A stretch of 64,000 nt of DNA. Source: Flavobacterium fluviatile. Its GTDB lineage: Bacteria; Bacteroidota; Bacteroidia; Flavobacteriales; Flavobacteriaceae. The notes under the pieces were generated by a model. That model saw only the letters and a program-made list of their open reading frames with translations. It was not told where the DNA came from and did no database searches. How positions within the stretch are numbered: position 1 is the first letter of the stretch; the number at the start of each line of letters is the position of its first letter. Positions 1 to 8,069 of the stretch are shown here, in pieces. The position numbers and the translations under genes are program-made. The stretch spans positions 62,001 to 126,000 of the forward strand of contig NZ_JAADZW010000009.1 of the NCBI RefSeq assembly GCF_010645065.1. The letters run 5' to 3'.

Positions 1-1
1 C

Positions 2-196
2 TTCGAGAAGTACCCGTATGCGGTGAGAAGCTATGCCCGGCAGATTATAATACGCTCGAGCAATGTGACCCGGCGCAGTCTGGTTACATCCTGCCTACTG
101 GTCAACTCGGTGCGGTCTGACAATAACCCGCAGGGCTTTACTATTGAAAAGTTTGCGGTGGTTGAAAACAGGGACATAGAGGTCATTGAACGCTAA
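2..196 (+). CDS. traK: TraK conjugative-transposon protein, C-terminal fragment
   Basis: The window opens inside this gene; the last 64 codons and the TAA stop are present. The visible tail (YARQIIIRSSNVTRRSL, then VVENRDIEVIER) has the character of the TraK family of Bacteroidota conjugative transposons, a membrane-anchored component of the mating-pair formation machinery. The strongest support is order: it sits directly upstream of traL, traM, traN, traO and a traQ-like gene, as in CTnDOT-type elements. Its stop lies 10 nt before the likely ATG of the next gene, so the two are probably co-transcribed. The start and N-terminal membrane segment lie outside the window. Confidence 0.75.
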   Translation, partial: FEKYPYAVRSYARQIIIRSSNVTRRSLVTSCLLVNSVRSDNNPQGFTIEKFAVVENRDIEVIER

Positions 197-206
197 AAAA
201 AATCTC

Positions 207-635
207 ATGGAAGCATTATTAGACTTAGACGCATTCGCGAGAATCCTGACTGACAAAGGATATAATGGCTATTTCCATACGCAGGGTGCGCATGCCGGAA
301 AACTCAAAGACAGCATCGGGGAATACCTTGAAAGCTGCCGAAAAGAAGCAGACTGTTTACCCGAAGAGGACTTGCTGCTGACAGGCTACCTGCAATGGTC
401 GGGCACGGACAAGCCCAGTGTAAGATGCATTATGCTGGTAAAATACCTTGACGGAAAATTTTCCCTAAGCGCAATGGAGGTTTCAAGGAAAGACCAATTT
501 GGACAGCTGCTGAAAAAATCGGAACTGACAAACCTGTCTGTGCTATCGGCACCGAGCGCAGCTCAGGCAGTCGGTTTGGTGAGTGAAGAACACGAGCAAA
601 AAGCAGATAAATCCGCTAAACGTTTCAAGCTATGA
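207..635 (+). CDS. Small conserved-type hypothetical protein within the tra operon
   Basis: A 142-residue soluble, mostly charged protein with no signal peptide, no membrane segment and no motif I recognise. An in-frame TTG at 186 would overlap the end of traK; the ATG at 207 is the more likely start. It lies between traK and traL on the same strand, and its end is 19 nt before the traL start, so it belongs to the transfer operon. The C-terminus is rich in Lys, Ser and Ala and looks disordered. A role in conjugation is inferred from position only. Confidence 0.6.
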   Translation: MEALLDLDAFARILTDKGYNGYFHTQGAHAGKLKDSIGEYLESCRKEADCLPEEDLLLTGYLQWSGTDKPSVRCIMLVKYLDGKFSLSAMEVSRKDQFGQLLKKSELTNLSVLSAPSAAQAVGLVSEEHEQKADKSAKRFKL

Positions 636-654
636 AAACAAAAATAAGAACGTT

Positions 655-924
655 ATGAAAAATTTAAGAACAAAAATAGACCAGTGGCTGGAAAAGCTTG
701 ACAAGGACTGGGAAGCGATGCCTCTAAAAAGGCAGCACCTGGTGATACGGTATTTTTTTGCAGCGTACGTGCTGCTGACCGGAGTTGTCATTTTCAATGT
801 CTGCCGTGATACTGCAGCTGCCCGAAATAGCATGGCTGTAGACCATATCGAAAACCCCGCCCGGTCAGGAAAACAAAGTCCGGCGCCTTTGCAGGATCCC
901 ATAAAGCCTATTTTAAAACAATAA
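655..924 (+). CDS. traL: TraL, small conjugative-transposon membrane protein
   Basis: An 89-residue protein with one hydrophobic segment at about residues 27-46 (RYFFAAYVLLTGVVIFNVC), preceded by a basic/acidic amphipathic N-terminus and followed by a polar tail. Size, single membrane span and position directly before traM match TraL (DUF3989) of Bacteroidota conjugative transposons, an inner-membrane part of the mating apparatus. A longer reading from a GTG at 583 is possible but overlaps the upstream gene by more than 50 nt; the ATG at 655 fits better. The stop is 4 nt before the traM ATG, indicating translational coupling. Confidence 0.75.
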   Translation: MKNLRTKIDQWLEKLDKDWEAMPLKRQHLVIRYFFAAYVLLTGVVIFNVCRDTAAARNSMAVDHIENPARSGKQSPAPLQDPIKPILKQ

Positions 925-928
925 GATT

Positions 929-2230
929 ATGAAAGACACTAAGAAAAAGGTCAGCCTTCTCTCAGAGGGGACTGGCCAGAGCAATACCTCGTTTTTGCCT
1001 TATGAGAAAAAGACGGCAGTAGAGCGTTTGAAAAAGCCGCTGATTTTTACCCTGATGGGTATTGTCTGCATCGGCTGTATGTACTTGATCTTTAAGCCTT
1101 CGACAGATAAAAAGCAGATCAAAAACCCCGGGCTGAACGACAGCGTGCCGCAGGCAAGCGAATCGATACTGCAGGCAGATAAGGAGAAAGCGTATGAGCA
1201 GGAAATGCTCGAAGACAAAGAAGAGCAAAAAAAGAACGCGTTAACAACGCTGTCCGATTACTGGCATGAGGATAGCGATCAGCAGAAAGAAGCCTTGCCT
1301 GATCAGGTGGAAGGGCCAAACAATCCGGCACTGAACAGCTACCGTAGTGCCCAAAGCACGCTCGGATCTTTTTATCAGCAAGACAACGGGGAGACAAAAG
1401 AACTCCGCAGGGAGCTCGAGGAGCTCAAGGAGGAACTCGCCCAAAAGGATGTTCCGGTCCCTGCCACTATTGATGACCAATTGGCGCTTATGGAAAAATC
1501 CTATCAGATGGCCGCCAAGTACCTTCCATCCGGATCCAGTCCAGTGGAGCCTTTAGGCAAAAATAATGCCGCGCCGATTGCACAGTCACAAAAGGAGACT
1601 TTTGAAGCATTAATTCCCGCAAAAAAAAGCAGGGTATCCACGCTGTACCGCCAACCGTCAGACAGCGCTTTTCTGGCGGGCTGGGATAAAAATGGTAACC
1701 ACGGGTTTTATACCACAGGTAAATCAGAAGAGGTGCAACAACCAAAAAACAGCGTCAGTGCCTGCGTACACCAGACCCAGACCATTATCGGGGAAGCTGG
1801 CGTTTCGCTTCGTTTACTGGAGCCTGCCCGGCTTTCAGGTCTGACCTTGGCAACAGGCACAATCGTTACGGCGAATGCCAAGATACAGGAAGGACGCCTG
1901 CAGCTCAAAGTCACCTCAATCGAACTGGATGGTATTATTATCCCGGTGGACATCACCATTTATGACCTGGACGGACAGCAGGGAGTAGCAGTTCCCTATT
2001 CTGCCGAAAGGAATGCCCTTACAGAAATGGCGGGCAATATGAGCCAGCAGTCCGGCACGAGCCTAATGATGACACAGTCTGCGGGCCAGCAGATGGCCGC
2101 TGACTTGAGCCGGGGCATAGTCCAGGGCATCTCGGGCTATTTCTCCAAAAAAGTAAGGACGCCGAAAGTGACCCTGAAAGCGGGACATCAGGTCTTTCTG
2201 GTGTCTAAAAATAACAGCAATCCTAAATAA
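929..2230 (+). CDS. traM: TraM, conjugative-transposon scaffold protein
   Basis: A 433-residue protein with a cytoplasmic N-terminus, one transmembrane helix at about residues 37-55 (LIFTLMGIVCIGCMYLIF), a charged coiled-coil stretch near 155-173 (ETKELRRELEELKEELAQK) and a C-terminal domain of about 170 residues. This is the layout of Transposon_TraM proteins, which play the part of a VirB10-like channel scaffold in Bacteroidota conjugative elements. The C-terminal part contains the family-typical run on engineering of soluble periplasmic beta structure (IIGEAGVSLRLLEPARL and nearby). It lies between traL and traN with gaps of 4 and 6 nt, a compact operon arrangement. Confidence 0.88.
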   Translation: MKDTKKKVSLLSEGTGQSNTSFLPYEKKTAVERLKKPLIFTLMGIVCIGCMYLIFKPSTDKKQIKNPGLNDSVPQASESILQADKEKAYEQEMLEDKEEQKKNALTTLSDYWHEDSDQQKEALPDQVEGPNNPALNSYRSAQSTLGSFYQQDNGETKELRRELEELKEELAQKDVPVPATIDDQLALMEKSYQMAAKYLPSGSSPVEPLGKNNAAPIAQSQKETFEALIPAKKSRVSTLYRQPSDSAFLAGWDKNGNHGFYTTGKSEEVQQPKNSVSACVHQTQTIIGEAGVSLRLLEPARLSGLTLATGTIVTANAKIQEGRLQLKVTSIELDGIIIPVDITIYDLDGQQGVAVPYSAERNALTEMAGNMSQQSGTSLMMTQSAGQQMAADLSRGIVQGISGYFSKKVRTPKVTLKAGHQVFLVSKNNSNPK

Positions 2231-2236
2231 ATTATT

Positions 2237-3130
2237 ATGAAAAATCATTTCAAAACATTTTGGGCTACAGCCCTTTTAATAGCCTTTTCACTGACCTCAT
2301 CAGCGCAGGAAAACCAAACCGAAAACCTTGATTTCGGAAAGATAGACCCCTACCATATGCAGGTTACCTATGACAAAACTTCGCATCTTATTTTCCCTTC
2401 GGCTATCCGATATGTGGATCTTGGAAGCGAGCACCTGATTGCCGGAAAGGCCGAGGATGCGGCAAATGTCCTGCGCGTCAAGTCATCGGTCAAGAATTTT
2501 GAAGAAGAAACGAACTTTTCAGTAATTACCGATGATGGCCGTTTTTATAGTTTTACTGTGCAGTACAGCTCCAACCCGCCCACCCTCAGCTATGACCTTG
2601 TCACCATACAGAAGTCAATGGACAAAGCAAGAGCAAGCGATGTACTCTTCGACGAGCTCGGGAAAACCCCGCCCTCACTGGCAGCGCTAATTCTGCAAAC
2701 CATTTACAAAAACAACAAGCGAATCCTAAAGCACATTGCATCGCAGAGTTTCGGCGTACAATTCAGCTTAAAGGGAATTTATATCCACAATGGCAGGTAT
2801 TATTTTCATACGCAGCTTGAAAACCGAACCAATGTCCCTTTCGACATTGATTTTATGAGCTTCAAGGTGATAGACAAAAAAACAGCCAGACGCACTGCCG
2901 CGCAGCAAATAACACTGGTACCGCTTCGCATGTTCAAGCCCCTTACGGAGATTCCGGGAAAGAACACAGACCAGAATGTGCTGCTTTTGGACCAGTTTAC
3001 CATCGCTGATGACAAGCTGTTGCTAATTGAGATTTTCGAGAAAAACGGAGGCAGGCACCAGACACTGGAGCTGGAAAATTCAGATCTGGTAAAAGCAAGG
3101 CTGATCAATGACATGCACCTGAAATTGTAG
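2237..3130 (+). CDS. traN: TraN, periplasmic/outer-membrane conjugation protein (DUF4138)
   Basis: A 297-residue exported protein: a signal peptide ends near residue 24 (SLTSSAQ), followed by a beta-rich domain beginning HLIFPSAIRYVDLGS, the characteristic opening of the TraN/DUF4138 family. The family is thought to act like VirB9 in the outer part of the conjugation channel of Bacteroidota elements. It follows traM by 6 nt and precedes traO by 19 nt on the same strand. Length and gene order are normal, and nothing suggests damage. Confidence 0.87.
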   Translation: MKNHFKTFWATALLIAFSLTSSAQENQTENLDFGKIDPYHMQVTYDKTSHLIFPSAIRYVDLGSEHLIAGKAEDAANVLRVKSSVKNFEEETNFSVITDDGRFYSFTVQYSSNPPTLSYDLVTIQKSMDKARASDVLFDELGKTPPSLAALILQTIYKNNKRILKHIASQSFGVQFSLKGIYIHNGRYYFHTQLENRTNVPFDIDFMSFKVIDKKTARRTAAQQITLVPLRMFKPLTEIPGKNTDQNVLLLDQFTIADDKLLLIEIFEKNGGRHQTLELENSDLVKARLINDMHLKL

Positions 3131-3149
3131 CAATCCTAAAACTAGAGAA

Positions 3150-3710
3150 ATGAAAAAATATATCTATGCAGTGATGCTGGTAATGACCGGCATTATTATG
3201 ACCCACGCACAGCGCATGATCCCTGGACAAAAAGGATTCGAAATTAATTCCGGAACCCTATCCGGCGATATTCGATGGCGTAATTATTACCTGAACCTGG
3301 GCTTGACCCTAAACGGGAAAAACGGCAATTACCAGTTATGGGCATTGGAATACAGCCACCAGTATTCGAAGTACAAGGCTCTGCGCCTGCCACTGGAAAC
3401 CTATACAGCGGAAGGCGGTTACAGTTTTTTCCTGATGGGTGATACCCGAAGGAATTTTGCCCTGAATGCATTACTCGCTGCCGTGCTGGGTTATGAGAGT
3501 ATCAACCGCGGTGAGACGCTGCTACAGGACGGGGCAAAAATAATAAGTGAGGACAATTTCCTTTACGGGGCTGGTGTACGGCTGTCACTTGAAAGCAACC
3601 TGTCCGACCATTTTGTCCTGTTACTGCAGGGACGCATCAAAGCAGTCTGGGGAACTGATCTGGAACAGTTGCGTCCGTCAGCTGGTCTGGGATTACGATA
3701 TAATTTCTAA
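3150..3710 (+). CDS. traO: TraO, conjugal transfer envelope protein
   Basis: A 186-residue protein with a signal peptide cut near residue 21 (MTHAQ) and alternating beta strands ending in an aromatic residue (GLGLRYNF), which suggests a small outer-membrane barrel. The opening RMIPGQKGFEINSG and the length match the TraO family of Bacteroidota conjugative transposons. It sits between traN and the DUF3872 gene. The exact role in transfer is not established for the family; outer-membrane placement is inferred from the terminal Phe and signal peptide. Confidence 0.83.
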   Translation: MKKYIYAVMLVMTGIIMTHAQRMIPGQKGFEINSGTLSGDIRWRNYYLNLGLTLNGKNGNYQLWALEYSHQYSKYKALRLPLETYTAEGGYSFFLMGDTRRNFALNALLAAVLGYESINRGETLLQDGAKIISEDNFLYGAGVRLSLESNLSDHFVLLLQGRIKAVWGTDLEQLRPSAGLGLRYNF

Positions 3711-3721
3711 AACACAAGATT

Positions 3722-4150
3722 ATGATAGCAATTTTTAAAAGAATAAAAAGAGCGCTACTGGCAGTGCTGATGTGCTCATTTACATTACTATCCTGCGATC
3801 AGGCTAAACTGGAAATACAGCAGGACTTTCCTTTCGAAGTACAGGTCATGCCGGTGCCCAAAGAAATTGCCAGGGGCAATACGGTAGAGATAAGGATCAG
3901 CATAGCGCAAAATAACAGCTATACGGGTACAGGCTATTTTATCCGTTACTTTCAGTTCGACGGGAAAGGAACACTGCAGTATTACGACCAGCCGCATTAC
4001 CTTCCCAATGACCTATACCCACTGGATTCAAAAGAGTTCAGACTTTATTACACCTCACAGTCTGCCGTTTCGCAGTCCTTTGACGTGTGGATTTCTGATA
4101 ATTTCGGGAATGAAAAGCAGCTGAGCTTTGAGTTAAACAGCAGTGATTAG
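3722..4150 (+). CDS. traQ: TraQ-like DUF3872 lipoprotein
   Basis: A 142-residue lipoprotein: basic n-region, hydrophobic core and lipobox TLLSC with Cys25, followed by a beta-rich domain (FPFEVQVMPVPKEIARGNTV) typical of DUF3872, the family called TraQ in CTnDOT-type elements. It is the last gene of the transfer operon here; a strong terminator lies 45 nt downstream. A TraP primase gene, which lies between traO and traQ in CTnDOT, is absent at this place. The function in conjugation is unknown. Confidence 0.75.
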   Translation: MIAIFKRIKRALLAVLMCSFTLLSCDQAKLEIQQDFPFEVQVMPVPKEIARGNTVEIRISIAQNNSYTGTGYFIRYFQFDGKGTLQYYDQPHYLPNDLYPLDSKEFRLYYTSQSAVSQSFDVWISDNFGNEKQLSFELNSSD

Positions 4151-4194
4151 GTTATTTGCCTGCTTACTGCCAAGACAAAAATCCGTATTGGATC

Positions 4195-4221
4195 ACAGCC
4201 CGAAGAGCATCTTTGGGCTGT
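4195..4221 (+). terminator. Rho-independent terminator of the tra operon
   Basis: The arms 4195-4206 and 4210-4221 pair over 12 positions with one mismatch and are followed by a T-rich run (4221-4227). It lies 45 nt after the DUF3872 stop and would end the tra transcript before the regulator gene at 4340, which therefore needs its own promoter. Confidence 0.8.
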
Positions 4222-4339
4222 TTTATTTTCCGGCAGTGCCGTTGCCCAGAATATTTGCCCGATAGCTTAAAGATCAATACCTTAGCGGTAATCGGAAAGT
4301 CCGGTATATATTTAGTAATGAGATCCTGACCCATCGCTT

Positions 4340-4891
4340 ATGAAAAATGTTATAGACCGTACCAACAAGTTTTATATCGAAATGTCCAGAAAGGTACTTT
4401 CGGATAAGGAATACGATGTGCTGCGCAAAATGCTCATTGATAAGATGACACCCCGGCAGACCGCTGAGCTTTACGGGGTCACGCCAGAATATGTCCGTGA
4501 GCTTTACCGCAAAAGCTATAATAAAGTAAAAGCGGTGACGGAATTGTTCTCAGAAATCGACCAATATATTGAGAAACTGCAGGAGTTAAAACGCAGATTA
4601 AATCCAAGTCCAGCTGACATCATAGATGACAAAACGAAAAAAGACCGACAGAAACTGCTCTACAGCAGTGCTTTTCCGTTCAGCAAAAGACTGCAAGGCG
4701 TACTGGAAACCTTAAAAATCAAAACTGTTGGGGAACTTGCCGATATACCGCTGAAAGATTATCAGCATTTCAGGGGTTTTAAGCTAAAGTGCAAAGAAGA
4801 ACTCATTGCCTTTATCGAATTTGAAAATATCGCCTATCTGTTTGAAGGCTTTTCCCGTTGGAAAAAAGAGCCGATTGTACAATTAAAATAA
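4340..4891 (+). CDS. Putative regulator: sigma-region-4-like HTH plus alpha-CTD-like domain
   Basis: A 183-residue soluble protein. Residues 10-65 contain a helix-turn-helix with sigma-70 region 4 character (LSDKEYDVLRKML, then TPRQTAELYGVTPEYVRELY). A charged linker follows, and residues 115-170 (LQGVLETLKIKTVGELADI and on) resemble the helix-hairpin-helix C-terminal domain of the RNA polymerase alpha subunit. Both assignments are by eye. It has no signal peptide or membrane span. It stands alone between the tra terminator and a set of hairpins and faces the PRTRC operon, so it could regulate either module. No sigma region 2 is present, so it is unlikely to be a complete sigma factor. Confidence 0.55.
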   Translation: MKNVIDRTNKFYIEMSRKVLSDKEYDVLRKMLIDKMTPRQTAELYGVTPEYVRELYRKSYNKVKAVTELFSEIDQYIEKLQELKRRLNPSPADIIDDKTKKDRQKLLYSSAFPFSKRLQGVLETLKIKTVGELADIPLKDYQHFRGFKLKCKEELIAFIEFENIAYLFEGFSRWKKEPIVQLK

Positions 4892-4920
4892 AATCCAGCG
4901 CAACAAAGCGGTCTTCTTTT

Positions 4921-4960
4921 GCTTCTTTTCTTTGGCCGCTTGTGCAGAAAGAAAAGAAGC
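4921..4960. terminator. Perfect 13-bp hairpin between convergent genes
   Basis: The arms 4921-4933 and 4948-4960 are perfectly complementary (13 bp, 14-nt loop), in a pyrimidine/purine-biased sequence. It lies 29 nt after the regulator stop and between convergent transcription units, so a terminator role is plausible, although neither side has a long T run directly after the stem. A small mobile palindromic repeat is the alternative. Confidence 0.5.
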
Positions 4961-4971
4961 CCGCCCAAACG

Positions 4972-4996
4972 AAAAAAGGGATGCCGGACATCCCTT
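4972..4996 (-). terminator. Terminator for the leftward PRTRC operon
   Basis: The arms 4976-4983 and 4989-4996 form an 8-bp stem with a 5-nt loop; read on the minus strand it is followed at once by six T residues. It would stop leftward transcription from the PRTRC genes that end at 5122. A weaker imperfect hairpin (5069-5107, AAAAAGAC against GTCTTTTT) lies between it and the gene end. Confidence 0.65.
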
Positions 4997-5121
4997 AAAA
5001 ATACCGCAGCGGGTTTGGTAAAATAGCGGGCACTGCATTTTGGCAAAGCCGCTGCACCGATTAAAGCAAAAAGACTGTCCCGACCCAAGGAGGGAGTGTC
5101 TTTTTGCCGCCCGATTTGGGC

Positions 5122-5925
5122 TTATCCAACCGCAATGGGCTGTGTTCGGAAATATTTCAAGTTCAGGAAAAATCCCCTGTTGGCTGTCATCCCCTCACGG
5201 AACAAATTCCATAAAAGCGAGCACCCCAACTGCGCCAAGGCAGAATTAATGTACAAGTCCTGTTTGTCAAGCGCCTCGGCAAGCGAACAGCTTGGGGTCT
5301 CGTCCACCGCTTCCGACTGCTTTAGCAATTCGCCAAATTCATCTGTCACAAATGGCAGGCGCTCCACCGTTTCAAAAATCCCAGACTTGGGTTGTAGAAT
5401 ATCGCCAATAGTGGACAAGACGACCTGACCCGTATATTGACTATTGCCAAAATCCATCCAGTATTTGGGGTCATCCCTGTGATGCCTCTGATTGCTGTAT
5501 TTTAAAATATCGGCAATCTCAAAACGGGAGCTTGCGCTGTCCGTGCAGGTGATATAAATAGTTGCCCTCGCATTGGCGGGCAGTTTTCCTAAATTATCCT
5601 TTTCAAATTTTACCGTTTCGGCTTTCCAGTTTGTTCCCATGAAGCGGTTGGCACGGTTAATAAGTGCCACGGATTTGTAAAGCCCAACTTCACTCGGCGC
5701 AAAACGCTGTCTGCCCAGATTGGCAGTCGTAATCCTGTCATCATCCCAAAGGCGGACGCACAGCCCTGCATGTCCGAGCGATACAAGGCTGTGGTTCATT
5801 TCCATAAGGGCAGTCAGCACTTTGGAGCCTGTACCGCCTGCCCCTATGAGGTTGACCGTAATGGGATTGGTAGGGCTAATCAGATACGGGTCTGTAAAAT
5901 GCATTTTTGTTTTGCCTGTTTTCAT
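5122..5925 (-). CDS. PRTRC-system ThiF-family (E1-like) adenylating protein
   Basis: A 267-residue E1-like enzyme. The nucleotide-binding loop is visible at residues 27-33 (IGAGGTG), followed by a WDDD acidic patch, the NLGRQRF segment and CTDSASSR, the usual order in ThiF/MoeB/E1 domains. Cys213 in TPSCS is a candidate thioester-forming cysteine. The family normally adenylates the C-terminal Gly of a ubiquitin-like protein. The neighbouring PRTRC C protein (7835-8053) ends in Gly and is the likely partner. Its start overlaps the end of the E2-like gene by 4 nt, so the two are co-translated. It is the last gene of the leftward operon. Target and physiological role are unknown. Confidence 0.85.
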   Translation of the reverse strand: MKTGKTKMHFTDPYLISPTNPITVNLIGAGGTGSKVLTALMEMNHSLVSLGHAGLCVRLWDDDRITTANLGRQRFAPSEVGLYKSVALINRANRFMGTNWKAETVKFEKDNLGKLPANARATIYITCTDSASSRFEIADILKYSNQRHHRDDPKYWMDFGNSQYTGQVVLSTIGDILQPKSGIFETVERLPFVTDEFGELLKQSEAVDETPSCSLAEALDKQDLYINSALAQLGCSLLWNLFREGMTANRGFFLNLKYFRTQPIAVG

Positions 5926-6650
5926 GACAATAGATTTTTAAGTGTTTTGTTATTGGTTTTTAAAAGGGCTGTCGGAAAGGGTCTGCCCGATGAGACAAGG
6001 TCTTTCCAAAGGCTCACGCAGTTTCCTTTTACGGGACTTACCTCGCCCATTAAATGGCTGAAATAACTGTTGAAAAAATAATCTTCCCATGCCTTTGTAA
6101 ACTCCTCCACGCAGGCAGATTCGGTAATGTCGATATTGACCGAACCCATACAGACCCTGCCATCCTCATAGACATTGAAAAACGGGGCGCAGTACAGCGG
6201 TGTCTTTTCGGTGGGTCTTCTATTGCCCGAAAGCGCAAAGACCCTAAGGCTGTTTTTGGTAGCCTGCCAGACCATGGGCGGGACATACGCTGCTCGGCAC
6301 GGAATGCCCAGCGATTCTATAAAATAAAGACTTCGCTTTTGGGATTTAGTGTACCATATCACAGCACTTTTGTCCCTGCTTGGATTGATGTGCAGGATGT
6401 TTGTCGGCAGAATCCCGCCCGATTTTAAAAAGGCGGTCTGCTTTTGCTTTTCGGTTACAAGCGCCTTTGCAAGCGCTTCGGCTTCACGCTCTGTGAGGGG
6501 GTGCGCATTGATGGGCATGCCGTTTTGGTCCATATCAAAATGCTCGAAGTAAATATCTTTCTCCGCTCCTTGTGATTCATAAAAAACAAGGGCGGATTTC
6601 GGTTGGTAGAGTGTCCCGAAATCTTGGGTTATATCAGTTAAAGTGTTCAT
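5922..6650 (-). CDS. PRTRC-system protein B (prokaryotic E2-like, Prok-E2 family D)
   Basis: A 242-residue protein starting at MNTLTDITQDFG; a longer reading to 6725 would run into the upstream gene and is rejected. The middle region contains the PPMVWQATKN and PLYCAPFFNVYEDGRVCMGS blocks typical of PRTRC protein B, classified as an E2-like conjugating fold. Cys167 in GRVCMG is the best candidate active cysteine; Cys in LYCAPF is a second. It overlaps the E1-like gene by 4 nt and the upstream unknown gene by 17 nt, which indicates tight coupling. Conjugating activity is inferred from fold assignment and neighbours, not shown. Confidence 0.82.
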   Translation of the reverse strand: MNTLTDITQDFGTLYQPKSALVFYESQGAEKDIYFEHFDMDQNGMPINAHPLTEREAEALAKALVTEKQKQTAFLKSGGILPTNILHINPSRDKSAVIWYTKSQKRSLYFIESLGIPCRAAYVPPMVWQATKNSLRVFALSGNRRPTEKTPLYCAPFFNVYEDGRVCMGSVNIDITESACVEEFTKAWEDYFFNSYFSHLMGEVSPVKGNCVSLWKDLVSSGRPFPTALLKTNNKTLKNLLS

Positions 6651-7818
6651 CTTGTTGTTGTGTGTAGTTATACAATAATTCGCAGAGATCGTCCAAAAGG
6701 GCAAACATTCTGCTTTCAAAATCAAGGCTGTATTGGGTCAGTTCCTGCCCGTCAAAGGTTTTTACAATTGTAGGCTCATCCATTGAAGCGTACTCGTTAA
6801 ATTCATTGTTGATGCTCTCGGAAAGGCTTTCATAGAGCCATCCTTTGGTGTCCGATATAAAGGAAATGTACTTTTCCATCCCGATGCTCTCGTTTTCCGT
6901 TTCTTCGTCTTCATATCCTTCATGTCTCGGTGCATTTCGGAAAATGCTTTCATTGAGAAACTGTCTGTATAATTCATAGGCTTTATCCGCCAAACGACTG
7001 CAATCATTATCAAATGCATCATGGCTTTTAAAAGCATTCAGGCGCTTTTCAAACACCTTTAAATTCATTGCATTCGAAATCTTGCCTCCCATACAGTCCC
7101 CGATAAATTCCGCCTTGTCAAACTCCCGAATGTACCTTTCGTTTTCCTCCCTGTCCTCGTCCTGCTCCGTCCATTCCCTGTGCATTTCATAGAGCCAGTA
7201 GAGGTAACTGCCCTGCTCCCTGTAGTATGGAATCCCTGCAATATGGTACAGATAAGAGCAGACCGAAAGGAGCAGGTGCGCATTTTTTTTGCGCTCAGGG
7301 TCTTTGAGCATCTGATAAATCGGATGGGTCGGGATATAATACAGGGTTGTGCCTGTATTGAATTTTTCCTCGCTGACCAGATAGGTTTTAAAACCCTCCT
7401 GCAATACCTTTACTTCCTGAAAGTTAGCCACACTATTTTTCAGCTTCTGCTCCAAATCCCATACAGCGAGTGCCATATTATAGGGATATTCCAAATGATG
7501 GGTCGGCATTGGCGAAACACCGTAATGTGCCGTAAGACGGTCAAGGGAGGCATAAAAATCAGACTGCATTTTTGCAGATTCCTGACCAGCCTGCAGGGTT
7601 TTGCTCAATTGCAATTTAGGCAGAAAAGAAACTTTTAAAAAACCATCGGTAGCATCTGCACAGGCACTGAGAGGCGTTTGTCTTTCTGTATCTCGCTTAA
7701 GTCTTTGGGTTTCTGCATCCAGTGCATAAACCCGCTTAGTTGTTCGTGAAGCTGTTTTTGTCTTTTTTGCACGGGCAGTTTTACTGTCCCTGATATAATT
7801 GTCTTTTGCATGATTCAT
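6634..7818 (-). CDS. PRTRC-associated protein of unknown function
   Basis: A 394-residue soluble protein with a basic N-terminal tail (residues 1-50, rich in Lys, Arg and Thr) and a mainly helical, acidic body (EQDEDREENER, YEDEETENESIG). It has no catalytic motif, signal peptide or membrane span that I can name. It sits between PRTRC C and PRTRC B, overlapping the latter by 17 nt, so it belongs to the cassette; its position and size are compatible with the PRTRC F slot, but I cannot confirm homology by eye. The basic tail could bind nucleic acid. Confidence 0.7.
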   Translation of the reverse strand: MNHAKDNYIRDSKTARAKKTKTASRTTKRVYALDAETQRLKRDTERQTPLSACADATDGFLKVSFLPKLQLSKTLQAGQESAKMQSDFYASLDRLTAHYGVSPMPTHHLEYPYNMALAVWDLEQKLKNSVANFQEVKVLQEGFKTYLVSEEKFNTGTTLYYIPTHPIYQMLKDPERKKNAHLLLSVCSYLYHIAGIPYYREQGSYLYWLYEMHREWTEQDEDREENERYIREFDKAEFIGDCMGGKISNAMNLKVFEKRLNAFKSHDAFDNDCSRLADKAYELYRQFLNESIFRNAPRHEGYEDEETENESIGMEKYISFISDTKGWLYESLSESINNEFNEYASMDEPTIVKTFDGQELTQYSLDFESRMFALLDDLCELLYNYTQQQDEHFN

Positions 7819-7834
7819 GACTTTTAAATTTTGG

Positions 7835-8053
7835 TTATCCTTTTGTCCCCATTACCGTTTCAAATCGGTATTCGACCGCATCGTCCCTGATGGCAGGGGC
7901 GGATATTTTGGCGGTTGTCAAAATCGGATAGGTCGGTGCATAAAAATTCAGTACCGCCTCGGTACTCCATCTCGGTTCAGGGTCGGAAAGCCTGATTTCC
8001 TGCCCCTTGTCTTTGAGTATAAAGACCCGCTGTAATTGTGTCGCTAATAACAT
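7835..8053 (-). CDS. PRTRC-system protein C, ubiquitin-like (Prok_Ub)
   Basis: A 72-residue protein beginning MLLATQLQRVF; an upstream in-frame reading to 8302 overlaps PRTRC E out of frame and is rejected. It resembles PRTRC C, the family treated as prokaryotic ubiquitin-like: a short beta-strand opening (RVFILKDKGQEIRL), the block FYAPTYPIL, and a C-terminal strand running to GTKG. It ends in an exposed Gly, as needed for adenylation by an E1-like enzyme without prior processing. It lies 16 nt upstream of the 394-residue gene and 16 nt downstream of PRTRC E, in one operon with E1-like and E2-like genes. Confidence 0.82.
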   Translation of the reverse strand: MLLATQLQRVFILKDKGQEIRLSDPEPRWSTEAVLNFYAPTYPILTTAKISAPAIRDDAVEYRFETVMGTKG

Positions 8054-8069
8054 GATTTCGTTTTTTAGA

